This document shows positions 11,747-23,574 of a stretch of DNA of 64,000 nt, in pieces. The DNA comes from Altererythrobacter sp. B11 (GTDB taxonomy: Bacteria > Pseudomonadota > Alphaproteobacteria > Sphingomonadales > Sphingomonadaceae). A model generated the notes under the pieces. That model was not told the DNA's origin and searched no databases. It saw only the letters and a list, made by a program, of their open reading frames with translations. Position 1 is the stretch's first letter. Each line of letters begins with the position of its first letter. The stretch covers positions 2,705,001 through 2,769,000 of the forward strand of contig NZ_AP018498.1 of the NCBI RefSeq assembly GCF_003569745.1, in the 5' to 3' direction. The position numbers were made by a program, and so were the translations under genes.

Positions 11747-13743
11747 GCGATCTCGCCACCCTCGCCCGCGCTGCCGGACTGCAGATCGACTGGACGGATG
11801 CCGCAGGGCACGCGCAGCATGTCTCCGACGAAGCGCTGCGCAGCGTACTCAGCGCACTGGGCTATCCGGCCGAAAGCGATCGCATGATCGGCGAAAGTCT
11901 CGCCAAGTGCCGCTCGGAGGAGGCTGCCTGCAGCTTCCTTTCTGCCGATCGCGGGCAGCCCATCCCCCTTCCCCCCGGCTGCGGCACGCCGGGCGAGGCC
12001 GAGATCATCCTCGAAAACGGGGAGGCGATCACGGTGCCGATCGAGCGGGGGAAGGATGGCCTCTCCCTCTCGGCGGTGGATGCTGTCGGTTATCACCGGC
12101 TGCGGCTGAGCTCGCGCGAACTGCTGCTCGCGGTCGCTCCTGAACGGTGCCTGCGCCCGCGTGACCTATGTGAGCGGCCGCGAAGCTGGGGGGCGGCGGT
12201 GCAGACTCCCTCGCTACGCAGCGATGCACAGCGACCCTATGGCGATTTCGCCGCGCTTGCGGAGGCAGCACGAAGCTTTGGGCGAACGGGTGCGGACGCG
12301 CTGGCGATCAGCCCGGCGCATGCTCTCTTTCCCGGCGATCCCGCGCGGTTCAGCCCCTATGCTCCGTCCAGCCGGCTGTTCCTCAACATCCTGCTCGGCG
12401 ATCCGGCGCTGGTCGGCCATGCACCCGCCGCCGGCGAGCAATCCGAGCTCATCGACTGGGACGCCGCAATCCCGCGCCGGATGGCCGATCTGCGGCAGGC
12501 CTTCGCGCAGCTGGGCGATGCGCAGCGGCGAGAGTTCGAGACCTGGCGCATGCAACAGGGCGAGGAGCTCGAACGGCACGCCATCTTCGATGCGCTGTTC
12601 GAACATTATGCGCTTAGCGGCGCGGGCGGGTGGCAGGGCTGGCCGGACGAGTATCACGACCCGGCTGGCGCGGCGGTGGCCCTCTTCGCGCAGCAGCATG
12701 CGGAGGACGTATCCTTCTATGCCTTCGCCCAATGGCTTGCGGCGACGAGCCTGGATGCGGCGCATCAGGCGGCGCGCGACAGCGGCATGACAATCGGCAT
12801 CATTGCCGATCTCGCAGTGGGCATGGACGGCGGCGGCAGCCACGCATGGAGCCGGCGCGAGGAATTGCTGACCGGCCTCTCCATCGGCGCCCCGCCCGAC
12901 CTGCTCGGCCCGCAGGGACAGAACTGGGGCCTCACCAGCTTCTCTCCGGCCGCGCTGAAGCGCACGGGCTTCGCCGCCTTCATCGCCACGCTGCGCGCCG
13001 CCTTCGATCATGCCGGCGGAGTGCGGATCGACCACATCCTCGGCCTCAGCCGCCTGTGGGTCATTCCCCATGGCGCGGCCTCCGGCGAGGGCGCCTATCT
13101 CACCTATCCGACCGAGGACATGCTGCGCATCCTCGCGATCGAATCCCACCGCGCACGCGGCATCGTGATCGGGGAGGATCTGGGCACCGTGCCGGAAGGC
13201 CTGCGCCCGCGGCTGGAACGGCGCGGCGTGCTGGGCATGCGCGTGCTGTGGTTCGAGCAGACTGATGACGGAGACTTCCTCCCGCCAGCGGCGTGGGACG
13301 AAGAAGCCGTCGCGATGAGCGGCACGCATGATCTCTTCACCCTCGCCGGCTGGTGGAGCGAGCGGGATATCGACTGGAACCGCAAGCTCTTCCGCAGCCC
13401 GGCCGGGGTAACCGAGGCGGAGGAACGCGCCACGCGGGGGGCGGACCGCAAGCGGCTATGGGGCGCCCTGCTCCACTCCGGCGCAGCGAGCGGCGCCCTT
13501 CCCCCGGCGGACGAGCCGGGAGCATTTGTCGAGGCGGCGCTGGCCCATGTCGCCTCCGCGCCCTGCGAACTCGCCATCCTGCCGCTGGAAGACCTCGCGG
13601 GATTGCGCGAACAGCCCAACCTTCCCGGCACCACCGATGAGCATCCCAACTGGCGGAGACGCATGCCCGATACTACGCCTGCCCTCCTCGCCCGGCCGGA
13701 CGTCATCCGCCGCATCGCCCGCGTGGACGAGGCCCGCCGATGA
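11743..13743 (+). CDS. malQ: 4-alpha-glucanotransferase (amylomaltase) MalQ
   Basis: 666-aa GH77 disproportionating enzyme that transfers maltodextrin segments between chains, recycling oligomers too short for TreY. Seen: 'MTIGIIADLAVGMDGGG', 'GVRIDHILGLSRLWVIP' with the nucleophile Asp, 'IGEDLGTVPEGLRP' with the acid/base Glu and 'SGTHDLFTLAGWW'; most homologues read THDLPT there, a small deviation. The ATG at 11743 is preferred over the in-frame GTG at 11734 because it reproduces the 4-bp overlap used throughout the operon. Stop overlaps treY by 4 bp. Confidence 0.93.
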   Translation: MSDLATLARAAGLQIDWTDAAGHAQHVSDEALRSVLSALGYPAESDRMIGESLAKCRSEEAACSFLSADRGQPIPLPPGCGTPGEAEIILENGEAITVPIERGKDGLSLSAVDAVGYHRLRLSSRELLLAVAPERCLRPRDLCERPRSWGAAVQTPSLRSDAQRPYGDFAALAEAARSFGRTGADALAISPAHALFPGDPARFSPYAPSSRLFLNILLGDPALVGHAPAAGEQSELIDWDAAIPRRMADLRQAFAQLGDAQRREFETWRMQQGEELERHAIFDALFEHYALSGAGGWQGWPDEYHDPAGAAVALFAQQHAEDVSFYAFAQWLAATSLDAAHQAARDSGMTIGIIADLAVGMDGGGSHAWSRREELLTGLSIGAPPDLLGPQGQNWGLTSFSPAALKRTGFAAFIATLRAAFDHAGGVRIDHILGLSRLWVIPHGAASGEGAYLTYPTEDMLRILAIESHRARGIVIGEDLGTVPEGLRPRLERRGVLGMRVLWFEQTDDGDFLPPAAWDEEAVAMSGTHDLFTLAGWWSERDIDWNRKLFRSPAGVTEAEERATRGADRKRLWGALLHSGAASGALPPADEPGAFVEAALAHVASAPCELAILPLEDLAGLREQPNLPGTTDEHPNWRRRMPDTTPALLARPDVIRRIARVDEARR

Positions 13744-16193
13744 TTCCCCGCGCCACCTATCGCTTCCAGTTCCGCCGGGAATTTCCCTTCGCGCGCGCCG
13801 AGGAACTGGTCCCCTATCTCGACCGACTGGGCATCAGCCACATCTATGCCTCCCCGGTTACCACCGCGCGCAGCGGATCGCCGCATGGCTATGACGTGGT
13901 GGACCCAACGCGCATCAATCCCGAGCTCGGCGGCGAAGCGGCACTGCGCAGCCTCGTCTCCGCGTTGAAGGCGCGCGGCATGGGCCTCATCATCGACATC
14001 GTGCCGAACCATATGGGTGTTGCCGGCGGCGAAAACGCCTGGTGGAACGACGTGCTGGCGCAAGGGGAAGCCAGCCCCTACGCCCGCTTCTTCGACGTGG
14101 ACTGGAGCGAGCCGCTGCTGCTGCCTATCCTCGGCAGCCCGCTGGAACAGGCGCTGGAGGAGGGAGCGATCACCATCGACCAGGCGGCGGGCGAGCCCAC
14201 GCTGCTGCTCTATGGCGAGCATCGCATTCCGCTCCGCCCGGAAGACCGTGCGAACCTTCCCGCCCCCGACGACCGCGCGGGACTTACCGCCGTGCTCGAA
14301 CGCCAGCACTACCGGCTCGGCTGGTGGCGCGTTGCGGACGACGAGCTTAACTGGCGCCGCTTCTTCACCATCAACGACCTGGCTGGCCTGCGGATCGAGG
14401 ATGACACGGTGTTCGAGGCCACCCATGCGCTCTACTTTCGCCTATGGCGCGAAGGCCTGATCGACGGCGTGCGCGTGGACCATGTGGACGGGCTGACCGA
14501 TCCGGGTGCCTATTGCCGCAAGCTGCGCCGCCGCTTCGAGCAGGAGGCGCAGGGCAGGACAGATCCAGCCTATATCGTGGTGGAAAAGATCCTCGGCCCA
14601 TCCGAACACTTGCCCGCCGATTGGGAGGTGGACGGCACCAGCGGCTATGACTTCATGGAACAGGCCGCCGCCCTGCTGCACGATCCCGCCGGCGAACAGC
14701 CGCTGGGCGAGATCTGGCGCAGCTTCTCGGGCCGCGCGGAGGACTTCGCGGAGGAAGAGCTGCAGGCGCGGCAGGACATGCTGTCCTGGGCATTCTCGGG
14801 CCAGCTCGAACGCTGCGTGGATGCCTTCGCGGTTCTGGCCGGATCGGCCGCCGAAACACGCGCCTTCAGCCGTGCCATGCTGCGGCGGGCGATCGAACGC
14901 TTGCTGTGGGTCTTTCCTGTTTACCGCACCTATGGAACGGGCGCGGATGCGCCTGCCAGCGACGCCCGCATCCGGCAGCAGGTGCGCGAGGCGGTGCAGC
15001 CGCATATCCCCCCGGGCGAGGCCCCGGTGGTGGACTCTATTCTCGCATGGCTGGCCGGAGAAGGACCGGGCGAGCCGACGCTGGCAGCAGAGGCGGTGCG
15101 CCGTTTCCAGCAATTGTCGGCACCGGTCGCGGCCAAGGCGGTGGAGGATACGGCCTTCTACCGCCACGGCCACCTGCTTTCGCGGATGGATGTGGGCTTC
15201 GATCCCGCCTGCTTCGCCATGGGAACGAAGGCCTTCCACCGCGCCTGTGCGGAGCGCGGCGCGCACTTCCCCCACGCCATGCTGGCAACCGCCACGCATG
15301 ACCACAAGCGGGGCGAGGATATGAGGGCGCGGCTGGCCGTTCTGTCCGCCATTCCGCACATCTGGCGCGAGCGGGTGACCGGCTGGGACAGCACGGCCGA
15401 CGGGCCATCGAGCGGCCTCACCGGGGCGGATCGCTACATCCTCTATCAGACGCTGTTCGGCGCCTGGCCCGAACGGCTGGAGGCGGAGGATCGCGAAGGG
15501 CTCGGGGAGTTTGCCCGCCGCCTGATCGCCTGGCAGGAGAAGGCCCTGCGCGAGGCCAAGCTCCGCTCCTCCTGGGAAGAACCCGATGCGCAATATGAAG
15601 GAGCGGCGAGCGCCTTCATCACCCACCTGCTGGAGAGCCTCGCCGCGGCCTCCGTTCGGGCCGACCTGCGGCAATTCGTCACCGAGACGCGTGCCGCCGC
15701 AACCGCCAATTCGCTGGCGCAGGTGGCGCTGCGCTACACCGTGCCGGGCGTGCCCGACCTCTATCAGGGCACCGAGCTGCCCGATCTCAGCCTGGTCGAT
15801 CCCGACAATCGCACCCCCGTGGATTACACTCTGCGCCAGGCAATGCTGGCGGGAGAGACTGCGAAGGACGCCAAGCTGGCGCTGATCGAACGCCTGCTCG
15901 CCGCGCGGCGCGATGCGCCGGAACTGTTCGGCGGGGGCGACTATCGCCCTGCCCGCGTCACCGGCGAACGGGCCGGGCATGTGCTGGCCTTCACCCGGCG
16001 CGGGGGTGGAGCCGAGTTGCGCTGCGCCGTGCTGCTCCGCGCCGGGGAGGCGCTGCATGGCGCCGACCAACCCGTCCCGTCGGAGGACTGGTGGGCGGAC
16101 ACGGCGATCGTGTTCGAAGGCGATGATGGGGCCAGTGCGGCCGCAGAGTGCTTCGCCGAGGGTCCGGTGTTCTTCAGCCTGCAGCAGCAATAG
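13740..16193 (+). CDS. treY: Malto-oligosyltrehalose synthase TreY
   Basis: 817-aa GH13_26 intramolecular transglycosidase that turns the reducing end of a maltodextrin into an alpha,alpha-1,1 linkage; TreZ then frees trehalose. Visible: 'MIPRATYRFQFRREF' at the N terminus, 'HGYDVVDPTRINPELGG', 'IIDIVPNHMG', 'GVRVDHVDGLTDP' (nucleophile Asp), 'VEKILGPSEHLP' (acid/base Glu), 'TATHDHKRGEDMRAR' and 'VPGVPDLYQGTELPD'. Last gene of the seven-gene operon, followed by a 57-bp gap. Upstream overlap with malQ is 4 bp. Confidence 0.95.
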   Translation: MIPRATYRFQFRREFPFARAEELVPYLDRLGISHIYASPVTTARSGSPHGYDVVDPTRINPELGGEAALRSLVSALKARGMGLIIDIVPNHMGVAGGENAWWNDVLAQGEASPYARFFDVDWSEPLLLPILGSPLEQALEEGAITIDQAAGEPTLLLYGEHRIPLRPEDRANLPAPDDRAGLTAVLERQHYRLGWWRVADDELNWRRFFTINDLAGLRIEDDTVFEATHALYFRLWREGLIDGVRVDHVDGLTDPGAYCRKLRRRFEQEAQGRTDPAYIVVEKILGPSEHLPADWEVDGTSGYDFMEQAAALLHDPAGEQPLGEIWRSFSGRAEDFAEEELQARQDMLSWAFSGQLERCVDAFAVLAGSAAETRAFSRAMLRRAIERLLWVFPVYRTYGTGADAPASDARIRQQVREAVQPHIPPGEAPVVDSILAWLAGEGPGEPTLAAEAVRRFQQLSAPVAAKAVEDTAFYRHGHLLSRMDVGFDPACFAMGTKAFHRACAERGAHFPHAMLATATHDHKRGEDMRARLAVLSAIPHIWRERVTGWDSTADGPSSGLTGADRYILYQTLFGAWPERLEAEDREGLGEFARRLIAWQEKALREAKLRSSWEEPDAQYEGAASAFITHLLESLAAASVRADLRQFVTETRAAATANSLAQVALRYTVPGVPDLYQGTELPDLSLVDPDNRTPVDYTLRQAMLAGETAKDAKLALIERLLAARRDAPELFGGGDYRPARVTGERAGHVLAFTRRGGGAELRCAVLLRAGEALHGADQPVPSEDWWADTAIVFEGDDGASAAAECFAEGPVFFSLQQQ

Positions 16194-16250
16194 CTGCCGC
16201 CGGGGCACCCCGCCCGCTTCGACGCGTTTGCTGGGGGAAGGAGCAAATCG

Positions 16251-16457
16251 ATGGCCAAGGATCTGAAGGCAGGCGACGCCGTGCGGTGGAACAGCCACGG
16301 CGGCGAGGCGCATGGCAAGGTGGTGAAGAAGGTCACCAGCCCCACGAAGATCAAATCGCACAAGGTTGCGGCTTCCAGGGACAATCCCGAATTCATCGTC
16401 GAGACCGACGAAGGCAAGCGCGCCGCACACAAGCCGGGAGCGCTCCGTCGGGACTGA
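16251..16457 (+). CDS. DUF2945 (hypervirulence-associated TUDOR-like) small protein
   Basis: 68-aa basic protein containing 'GDAVRWNSHGGEAHGKVVKK', the signature of the DUF2945/HVA1 TUDOR-like family. No enzymatic role is established for this family in bacteria; such proteins often sit with stress genes. ATG is preceded by a GGGGGAAGGAG-like ribosome-binding site. It lies 57 bp after treY on the same strand, so it may be read through from the glucan/trehalose operon, or may have its own promoter. Confidence 0.8.
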   Translation: MAKDLKAGDAVRWNSHGGEAHGKVVKKVTSPTKIKSHKVAASRDNPEFIVETDEGKRAAHKPGALRRD

Positions 16458-16566
16458 CACGGCGCGGCCCGCGGATTTTCACGCCGATTTAACGCCCGCG
16501 CAGGCCATTCCCCGGCGATTTTTCACACTCTGAGGGCGCATGCAGGCTCCGACAAAGGAGCCTTGC

Positions 16567-16655
16567 ATGATGTTCGACCTCGTCCTTGCCGGCCTCACCG
16601 CCGTGGGGCTGCTCGCCTATCTCACCTTCGTGCTGATCCGGCCGGAGCGTTTCTG

Positions 16656-16656
<1 letters not shown>
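16567..16656 (+). CDS. kdpF: KdpF, small subunit of the Kdp potassium ATPase
   Basis: 29-residue single-pass membrane peptide ([14 protein letters not shown]..., ending 'LIRPERF'). It matches KdpF in length, in its one hydrophobic helix and in the family's C-terminal P-E-[RK]-F motif, and lies directly before kdpB. An AAAGGAG ribosome-binding site sits 6 bases before the ATG. The final A of its TGA stop is the first base of the kdpB ATG, a 1-bp overlap suggesting coupled translation. KdpF stabilises the KdpFABC complex in the inner membrane. Confidence 0.9.
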
Positions 16657-18665
<2,009 letters not shown>

Positions 18666-18683
18666 GCGGCGGAAGGATTTCCC

Positions 18684-20342
18684 ATGTTCGCAGCACTTCT
18701 CACCATCACCCTGATCCTCGGCAGCACGGCGCTGCTCTCCTGGCCGCTCGGCCGCTACATGGCGGCGCTGTTTTCCGGCCGCTTCGCAGCCGCCGATCGC
18801 CTGTTCATCCGCGCCGCGGGCAGCGGCAGGGAGCAGGACTGGAAGCAGTATTCGCTGGCGCTGCTGGCGTTCAACACGGTGATGTTCGTGTTCGTCTTCG
18901 CGCTGCTCGCGCTGCAGCACGCGCTGCCGCTGAACCCTGACGGACAGGGGCCGGCCTCGCTCGATCTCGTGTTCAACACGGCGGCATCCTTCACCACCAA
19001 CACCAATCTGCAGCACTATTCGGGCGAAAGCACCTGGAGCTATCTCGCCCAGCTCGGCGGGCTGATGTGGCTGCAATTCGTGTCCGCCGCCACCGGCATT
19101 GCCGCCTTGGCGGCGCTGGCGCGCGGCATCGCGGGCAAGGCCGGCATGGGCAATTTCTTCCTCGACCTGCTGCGCGCCGCCATCGGCGTGCTGCTCCCGC
19201 TCGCGATCGTGCTCGCCTGCTTCATCGCCCTGCGCGGCGTGCCGATGACCTTTGACGGCGCGGCGAATGTCACCACGCTGGAAGGCGCGGTGCAGACCAT
19301 CGCGCGGGGCCCGGCGGCGGCCTTCGTGGCGATCAAGCAGCTGGGCACCAATGGCGGCGGCTTCTTCGGCCCCAATTCCACCCACCCGTTCGAGAACGCC
19401 GACTTCTGGGTCAATTGCGCGCAAATGATTGCGCTGATCCTGGTGCCGATGGCTTGCGTGTGGATGTTCGGGCGGATGATCGGGCGGATGCGGCATGCCG
19501 GCGTGGTGTTCGGCGTGATGGCCGCGCTGCTGCTGCTGAAGTTGACCGCGGCGATCGGTTTCGAAGCCGCGCCCACGCAGGCCTTCGCCGATCTTCCGGT
19601 GGCGCATGACGTGGGCAATCTGGAAGGCAAGGAACTGCGCCTCGGCGCCACCACCGGGCCGCTGTGGGCAGTGCTCACCACCTCCACCAGCAATGGCTCG
19701 GTGGGCGCGATGCATGACAGCCTCAACCCGCTCACCGGCCTCGTCCCCATGGCCGGCATGTGGCTCAACGAGACCTTCGGCGGCGTCGGCGTGGGGATGA
19801 TCAACATGCTGCTCTACATCCTCGTGGCGGTGTTCATCGCCGGCATGATGGTGGGGCGGACGCCGGAATATCTCGGCCACCGGGTGGAGGGGCGGGAAAT
19901 GCGCCTCGCCGTGCTGGCGCTCATCAGCCATCCGGTGCTGATCCTCGGCGGCACGGCGCTGTTCGCCGCCACCGCCTGGGGGCAGGAGACGCTGAACAAT
20001 GTCGGCGCCCATGGCTTTTCGGAGATCCTCTACGAATTCAGCTCGGCCGCGGCCAACAACGGATCGGGCTTCGAAGGGCTGGGAGACAACACCGTGCCCT
20101 GGAACATCGCCACCGGGCTGGTGATGCTGGTCGGCCGTTTCCTGCCGATCATCATCCCGCTGGCCATCGTCGGATCGCTGATGGCCAAACGCCGCAGCGC
20201 CGAAAGCGCCGGCACGCTCAGCGTGGAAGGCGGCACCTTCGGGGTGATGCTGCTGATCACCGTGCTGATCTTCGGCGCGCTCACCTTCTTCCCCGCCGCC
20301 GCACTCGGCCCGATTGCCGAGCATGTGACGCTGATGCGCTGA
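18684..20342 (+). CDS. kdpA: Potassium-transporting ATPase K+-binding subunit KdpA
   Basis: 552-aa channel-like subunit (E. coli 557 aa) that binds and translocates K+. The four selectivity-filter-like loops typical of the SKT superfamily are visible: 'FTTNTNLQHYSGE', 'LGTNGGGFFGPNSTHPFEN', 'TSTSNGSVGAMHDS' and 'AAANNGSGFEGL'. About ten hydrophobic helices. Starts 18 bp after kdpB with a GGAAGG ribosome-binding site. Its position after kdpB rather than before it is atypical. Confidence 0.97.
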   Translation: MFAALLTITLILGSTALLSWPLGRYMAALFSGRFAAADRLFIRAAGSGREQDWKQYSLALLAFNTVMFVFVFALLALQHALPLNPDGQGPASLDLVFNTAASFTTNTNLQHYSGESTWSYLAQLGGLMWLQFVSAATGIAALAALARGIAGKAGMGNFFLDLLRAAIGVLLPLAIVLACFIALRGVPMTFDGAANVTTLEGAVQTIARGPAAAFVAIKQLGTNGGGFFGPNSTHPFENADFWVNCAQMIALILVPMACVWMFGRMIGRMRHAGVVFGVMAALLLLKLTAAIGFEAAPTQAFADLPVAHDVGNLEGKELRLGATTGPLWAVLTTSTSNGSVGAMHDSLNPLTGLVPMAGMWLNETFGGVGVGMINMLLYILVAVFIAGMMVGRTPEYLGHRVEGREMRLAVLALISHPVLILGGTALFAATAWGQETLNNVGAHGFSEILYEFSSAAANNGSGFEGLGDNTVPWNIATGLVMLVGRFLPIIIPLAIVGSLMAKRRSAESAGTLSVEGGTFGVMLLITVLIFGALTFFPAAALGPIAEHVTLMR

Positions 20343-20362
20343 TCGCCAGCCCAGGAGCAGAC

Positions 20363-20920
20363 ATGATGACCTATCTTATCCCCTCGCTTCGCCTGTGGTT
20401 CGCCACCATGCTGGTGTGCGTCGCCCTCTACACGGCACTGATTTATGGCCTGGCGCAAGGCCTGGCCCCCTGGCGCGCCAATGGCTCGATCATCGAGGTC
20501 GATGGCCGCGCCGTGGGCAGCGAGTTGATCGCGCAGGATTTCACCTCGCCCGGCTACTTCTGGTCGCGCCCCTCCGCCGCCGATTACAACGGCATGGGCG
20601 CCGCCGGCAGCAACCTCTCCCCCACCAGCGAGGTGCTTCATGCCCGCGCGGCCGAGACGGTCGCCCGCTACGGCGCCACGCCCGCCAATCCCATCCCCGC
20701 CGATCTGGTGGCGGCATCGGGCGGAGGGCTCGATCCGCATATCTCGCTGGCGGGCGCGCTCTATCAAGCGGAGCGGATCGCCAAAGCGCGCGGCCTGCCG
20801 GTGGAGCAGGTCCGCCTGCTGGCGCGTGAGCACGCCTTCGCCCCCGGCGCCGCGCTAGCGCCGGAGCCGATCGTCAACGTGCTGCAGCTCAATCTGGCGC
20901 TCGATCGCCTGTCCCGGTAG
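20363..20920 (+). CDS. kdpC: Potassium-transporting ATPase subunit KdpC
   Basis: 185-aa single-pass subunit assisting assembly and ATP binding of the Kdp pump. N-terminal hydrophobic helix, then the soluble domain with the family motifs 'DFTSPGYFWSRPSAADYNGMG' (split here across the conserved segment), 'GSNLSPTSEVL' and 'SGGGLDPHISLAGA', ending in 'VNVLQLNLALD'. Two consecutive ATG codons (20363 and 20366) are possible starts; AGGAG precedes them. Follows kdpA by 20 bp and precedes kdpD by 11 bp. Confidence 0.95.
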   Translation: MMTYLIPSLRLWFATMLVCVALYTALIYGLAQGLAPWRANGSIIEVDGRAVGSELIAQDFTSPGYFWSRPSAADYNGMGAAGSNLSPTSEVLHARAAETVARYGATPANPIPADLVAASGGGLDPHISLAGALYQAERIAKARGLPVEQVRLLAREHAFAPGAALAPEPIVNVLQLNLALDRLSR

Positions 20921-20931
20921 GAAGCGCGCGG

Positions 20932-23574
20932 ATGGACGACCGTCAGCCAGATCGCGATGCGGAGCGCTTCCTCAGGCTGGCGCAAAGCGAAGAGCGCGGC
21001 CGGCTGACGGTGTATCTCGGCGCCGCACCCGGCGTCGGCAAGACCTACCGCATGCTGCAGGAGGCCGCCCGCCGGCGGGCCGAGGGGGTGGACGTCGTGG
21101 TCGGCGTCGCCGAAACGCATGGCCGGGGGGAAACCGCCGCGCTGCTGGAGCCGCTCGAGACCCTGCCCCGCCGCGTAGTCGAGTATGGCGGCCACCGGCT
21201 GGAGGAGTTCGATATCGACGCCGCGCTGGAGCGGCGCCCGGACCTGATCCTGGTGGACGAGCTGGCCCACACCAATGTGCCGGGCAGCCGCCATCCCAAG
21301 CGCTGGCAGGACGTGGCCGAGCTGCTGGTGGCCGGGATCGACGTCGCCACCACGGTCAACATCCAGCACATCGAAAGCCTCAACGATGTGGTCGCCGGCT
21401 TCACCCATGTCCGGGTGCGCGAAACGGTGCCGGACAATATTCTCGACAAGGCCGAGCTGATCGTGGTGGACCTGCCGCCCGAAGCGCTGATCGAGCGGCT
21501 GCAGTCGGGCAAGGTCTATCTGCCGGAAACGGCCGGGCAGGCCATGGCCAATTTCTTCACTCCCACGAAGCTCGCCGCGCTGCGCGAACTGGCCCTGCGC
21601 TTCGCCGCGCGTAGCGTGGACCGGCGGCTGGCCGCGCAGCTGCTGACCAGTGGAGACGATGGCAGCTTCCTTGCGGGGGAGCGGCTGATGGTGGCGGTGA
21701 GCCCCGGCAAGGGCGGCGTGCAGGTGGTCCGCTACGCCAAGCGCGTGGCCGATCAGTTCCACGCACCCTGGACGGCGGTGGTGGTGGAAAGCGGCAGCGC
21801 ACGGGCGGTCAGCGGCGCCCAGCGCGAACAGCTGGCCGACAATCTCGCCCTCGCTTCCGCCCTCGGCGCCTCGCTGATGACGATCGCCGCCGACGATGTG
21901 GGCAAGGCGCTGGCCGATCAGGCCCGGGCGCTGCGCGCCAGCCAGATCGTGATCGGCAAGAGCCGCCGCAGCCGCTGGTTCGAGCGGTGGCACGGCTCGA
22001 TCGCGCAGGAAGTGATCCGCCGGGCGGAAGGTGCGGCCGTGCATGTCGTTCCGCTGGCCGAGGCGGACGAGAAACCGCAGCGTCCGCGCGATCCCTATTC
22101 CCAGCGCGACAATCTGCTCGCCTTCGTCATCGTGGCCGCCACGGTCGGCCTGCTCCACCTGCTGCGGCCCTGGCTCCCCTTCGGCGCGATCGACCTGCTG
22201 CTGCTGATCCCCGTGATCCTGTCCGCCACCCTGCTGCGGATGCGCGCCGGCCTGTGGTCGGTGCTGTGGGCGGCGCTGTCCTACAATTTCTTCTTCATTC
22301 CCCCGCTCCACACGCTGACCATCGACAATCCCCAGAATCTCGTAACCTTCGCCGTGCTGGCGCTGGTGGCGATTGTCGTCGGCGGCCTGGCCGGGCGCGT
22401 GCGGCGGCAGGCGGAAACCAGCGCCGGGGTTGCCCGCCTCAATGCCTCGCTGGCGCGTTTCGCCGGGCTGATGGGCAGCCTGTCGGGCAGCGAGGAGACG
22501 GCGCGGGTCGCCTGCCGCGAAATCGGCGGGCTGCTGGATGTGGAAGCGGTGATCGTGGCGCTGGAGGACGATCGTCTGGTGGTCCGCGGCAATGACAAAT
22601 ATCGCACGCTCGACGTGATCGACCAGACGGCGGCCCGCTGGGCGATCGAGCGCGGGGAAGCCACCGGCCGCGACACGGGCACGCTCAATGCGGCGGACTG
22701 GCAGTTCCACCCGCTGCGCACGGCGCTCGGCACCATGGGCGCGCTGGGTGTCGCCCGTCCGTCGCAACAACGCGTGATCCGGCCGGACGACGCCACGCTG
22801 CTCGCTTCGCTGGTGGACCAGACCGCCCTCGCGCATGAGCGGCTGGTGCTGGAGGCGCAGGCCCGGCAGGTCGGCACTTTGCGGGAACGGGACCGGCTGC
22901 GCGGCGCGCTGCTGGGCAGCGTGGCGCATGATCTGCGAACCCCGCTCACCTCCGTGATTGCCGCCACCGAGGCGATTCCCGCCGAAGGCCGCTTTGCCGA
23001 AGAGGTACGCATCGCGCGCGAGGAATCGCGCCGGCTGCAGCGCTTCCTCAACGATCTGCTGGAAGCCTCCCGCATAGAGGAAGGCGCGATCGAGCCGCGC
23101 TGGGAAAGCGTGGATCCCACCGATGTGCTGCCCTCCGTGCTGCGCGACCTTCGGCAGGACCGGCCCGGCGGGCGCGTGGTGGCGCGGATCGATTCCGATT
23201 GCCCGCTGCTCCGCACCGATCCGCTGCTGCTGCGCCATGTGCTGATCAACGTGATCGACAATGCGCTGAAATACTCGCCCCCGCCGGGGGAAGTGACGGT
23301 GGAACTGGCCTGCCGCGACGGGCAGGCGGTGTTCCGCGTGCTTGATCGGGGACCCGGCCTGCCGGCGCAAAGCGATGCGCTGTTCGAGCGGTTTCACCGG
23401 CTGGAAGGCAGCGACCGGGTGGGCGGCTCCGGCCTCGGCCTGTGGATCGCCAAGAACTTCACCGAAGCGCTGGGCGGCACGATCACCGCGGGCAATCGTT
23501 CGGGCGGCGGCGCGGCATTCGAAGTTGCCTTGCCGCTGGATGGCACCGGGGCAGGAAAGATGGACGATGCGTAA
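20932..23574 (+). CDS. kdpD: Osmosensitive K+ channel sensor histidine kinase KdpD
   Basis: 880-aa membrane sensor kinase controlling kdp transcription through KdpE. Domains in order: KdpD N-terminal domain with a Walker-A-like 'GAAPGVGKTY' (about residues 30-40) and 'LVDELAHTNVPGSRH', a UspA-like domain (about 250-370), four transmembrane helices (about 395-490), a GAF domain, HisKA with the phospho-acceptor His in 'GSVAHDLRTPLTS', and an HATPase domain ending in 'GSGLGLWIAKNF'. ATG start 11 bp after kdpC; overlaps kdpE by 8 bp. Full length for the family (E. coli 894 aa). Confidence 0.96.
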   Translation: MDDRQPDRDAERFLRLAQSEERGRLTVYLGAAPGVGKTYRMLQEAARRRAEGVDVVVGVAETHGRGETAALLEPLETLPRRVVEYGGHRLEEFDIDAALERRPDLILVDELAHTNVPGSRHPKRWQDVAELLVAGIDVATTVNIQHIESLNDVVAGFTHVRVRETVPDNILDKAELIVVDLPPEALIERLQSGKVYLPETAGQAMANFFTPTKLAALRELALRFAARSVDRRLAAQLLTSGDDGSFLAGERLMVAVSPGKGGVQVVRYAKRVADQFHAPWTAVVVESGSARAVSGAQREQLADNLALASALGASLMTIAADDVGKALADQARALRASQIVIGKSRRSRWFERWHGSIAQEVIRRAEGAAVHVVPLAEADEKPQRPRDPYSQRDNLLAFVIVAATVGLLHLLRPWLPFGAIDLLLLIPVILSATLLRMRAGLWSVLWAALSYNFFFIPPLHTLTIDNPQNLVTFAVLALVAIVVGGLAGRVRRQAETSAGVARLNASLARFAGLMGSLSGSEETARVACREIGGLLDVEAVIVALEDDRLVVRGNDKYRTLDVIDQTAARWAIERGEATGRDTGTLNAADWQFHPLRTALGTMGALGVARPSQQRVIRPDDATLLASLVDQTALAHERLVLEAQARQVGTLRERDRLRGALLGSVAHDLRTPLTSVIAATEAIPAEGRFAEEVRIAREESRRLQRFLNDLLEASRIEEGAIEPRWESVDPTDVLPSVLRDLRQDRPGGRVVARIDSDCPLLRTDPLLLRHVLINVIDNALKYSPPPGEVTVELACRDGQAVFRVLDRGPGLPAQSDALFERFHRLEGSDRVGGSGLGLWIAKNFTEALGGTITAGNRSGGGAAFEVALPLDGTGAGKMDDA

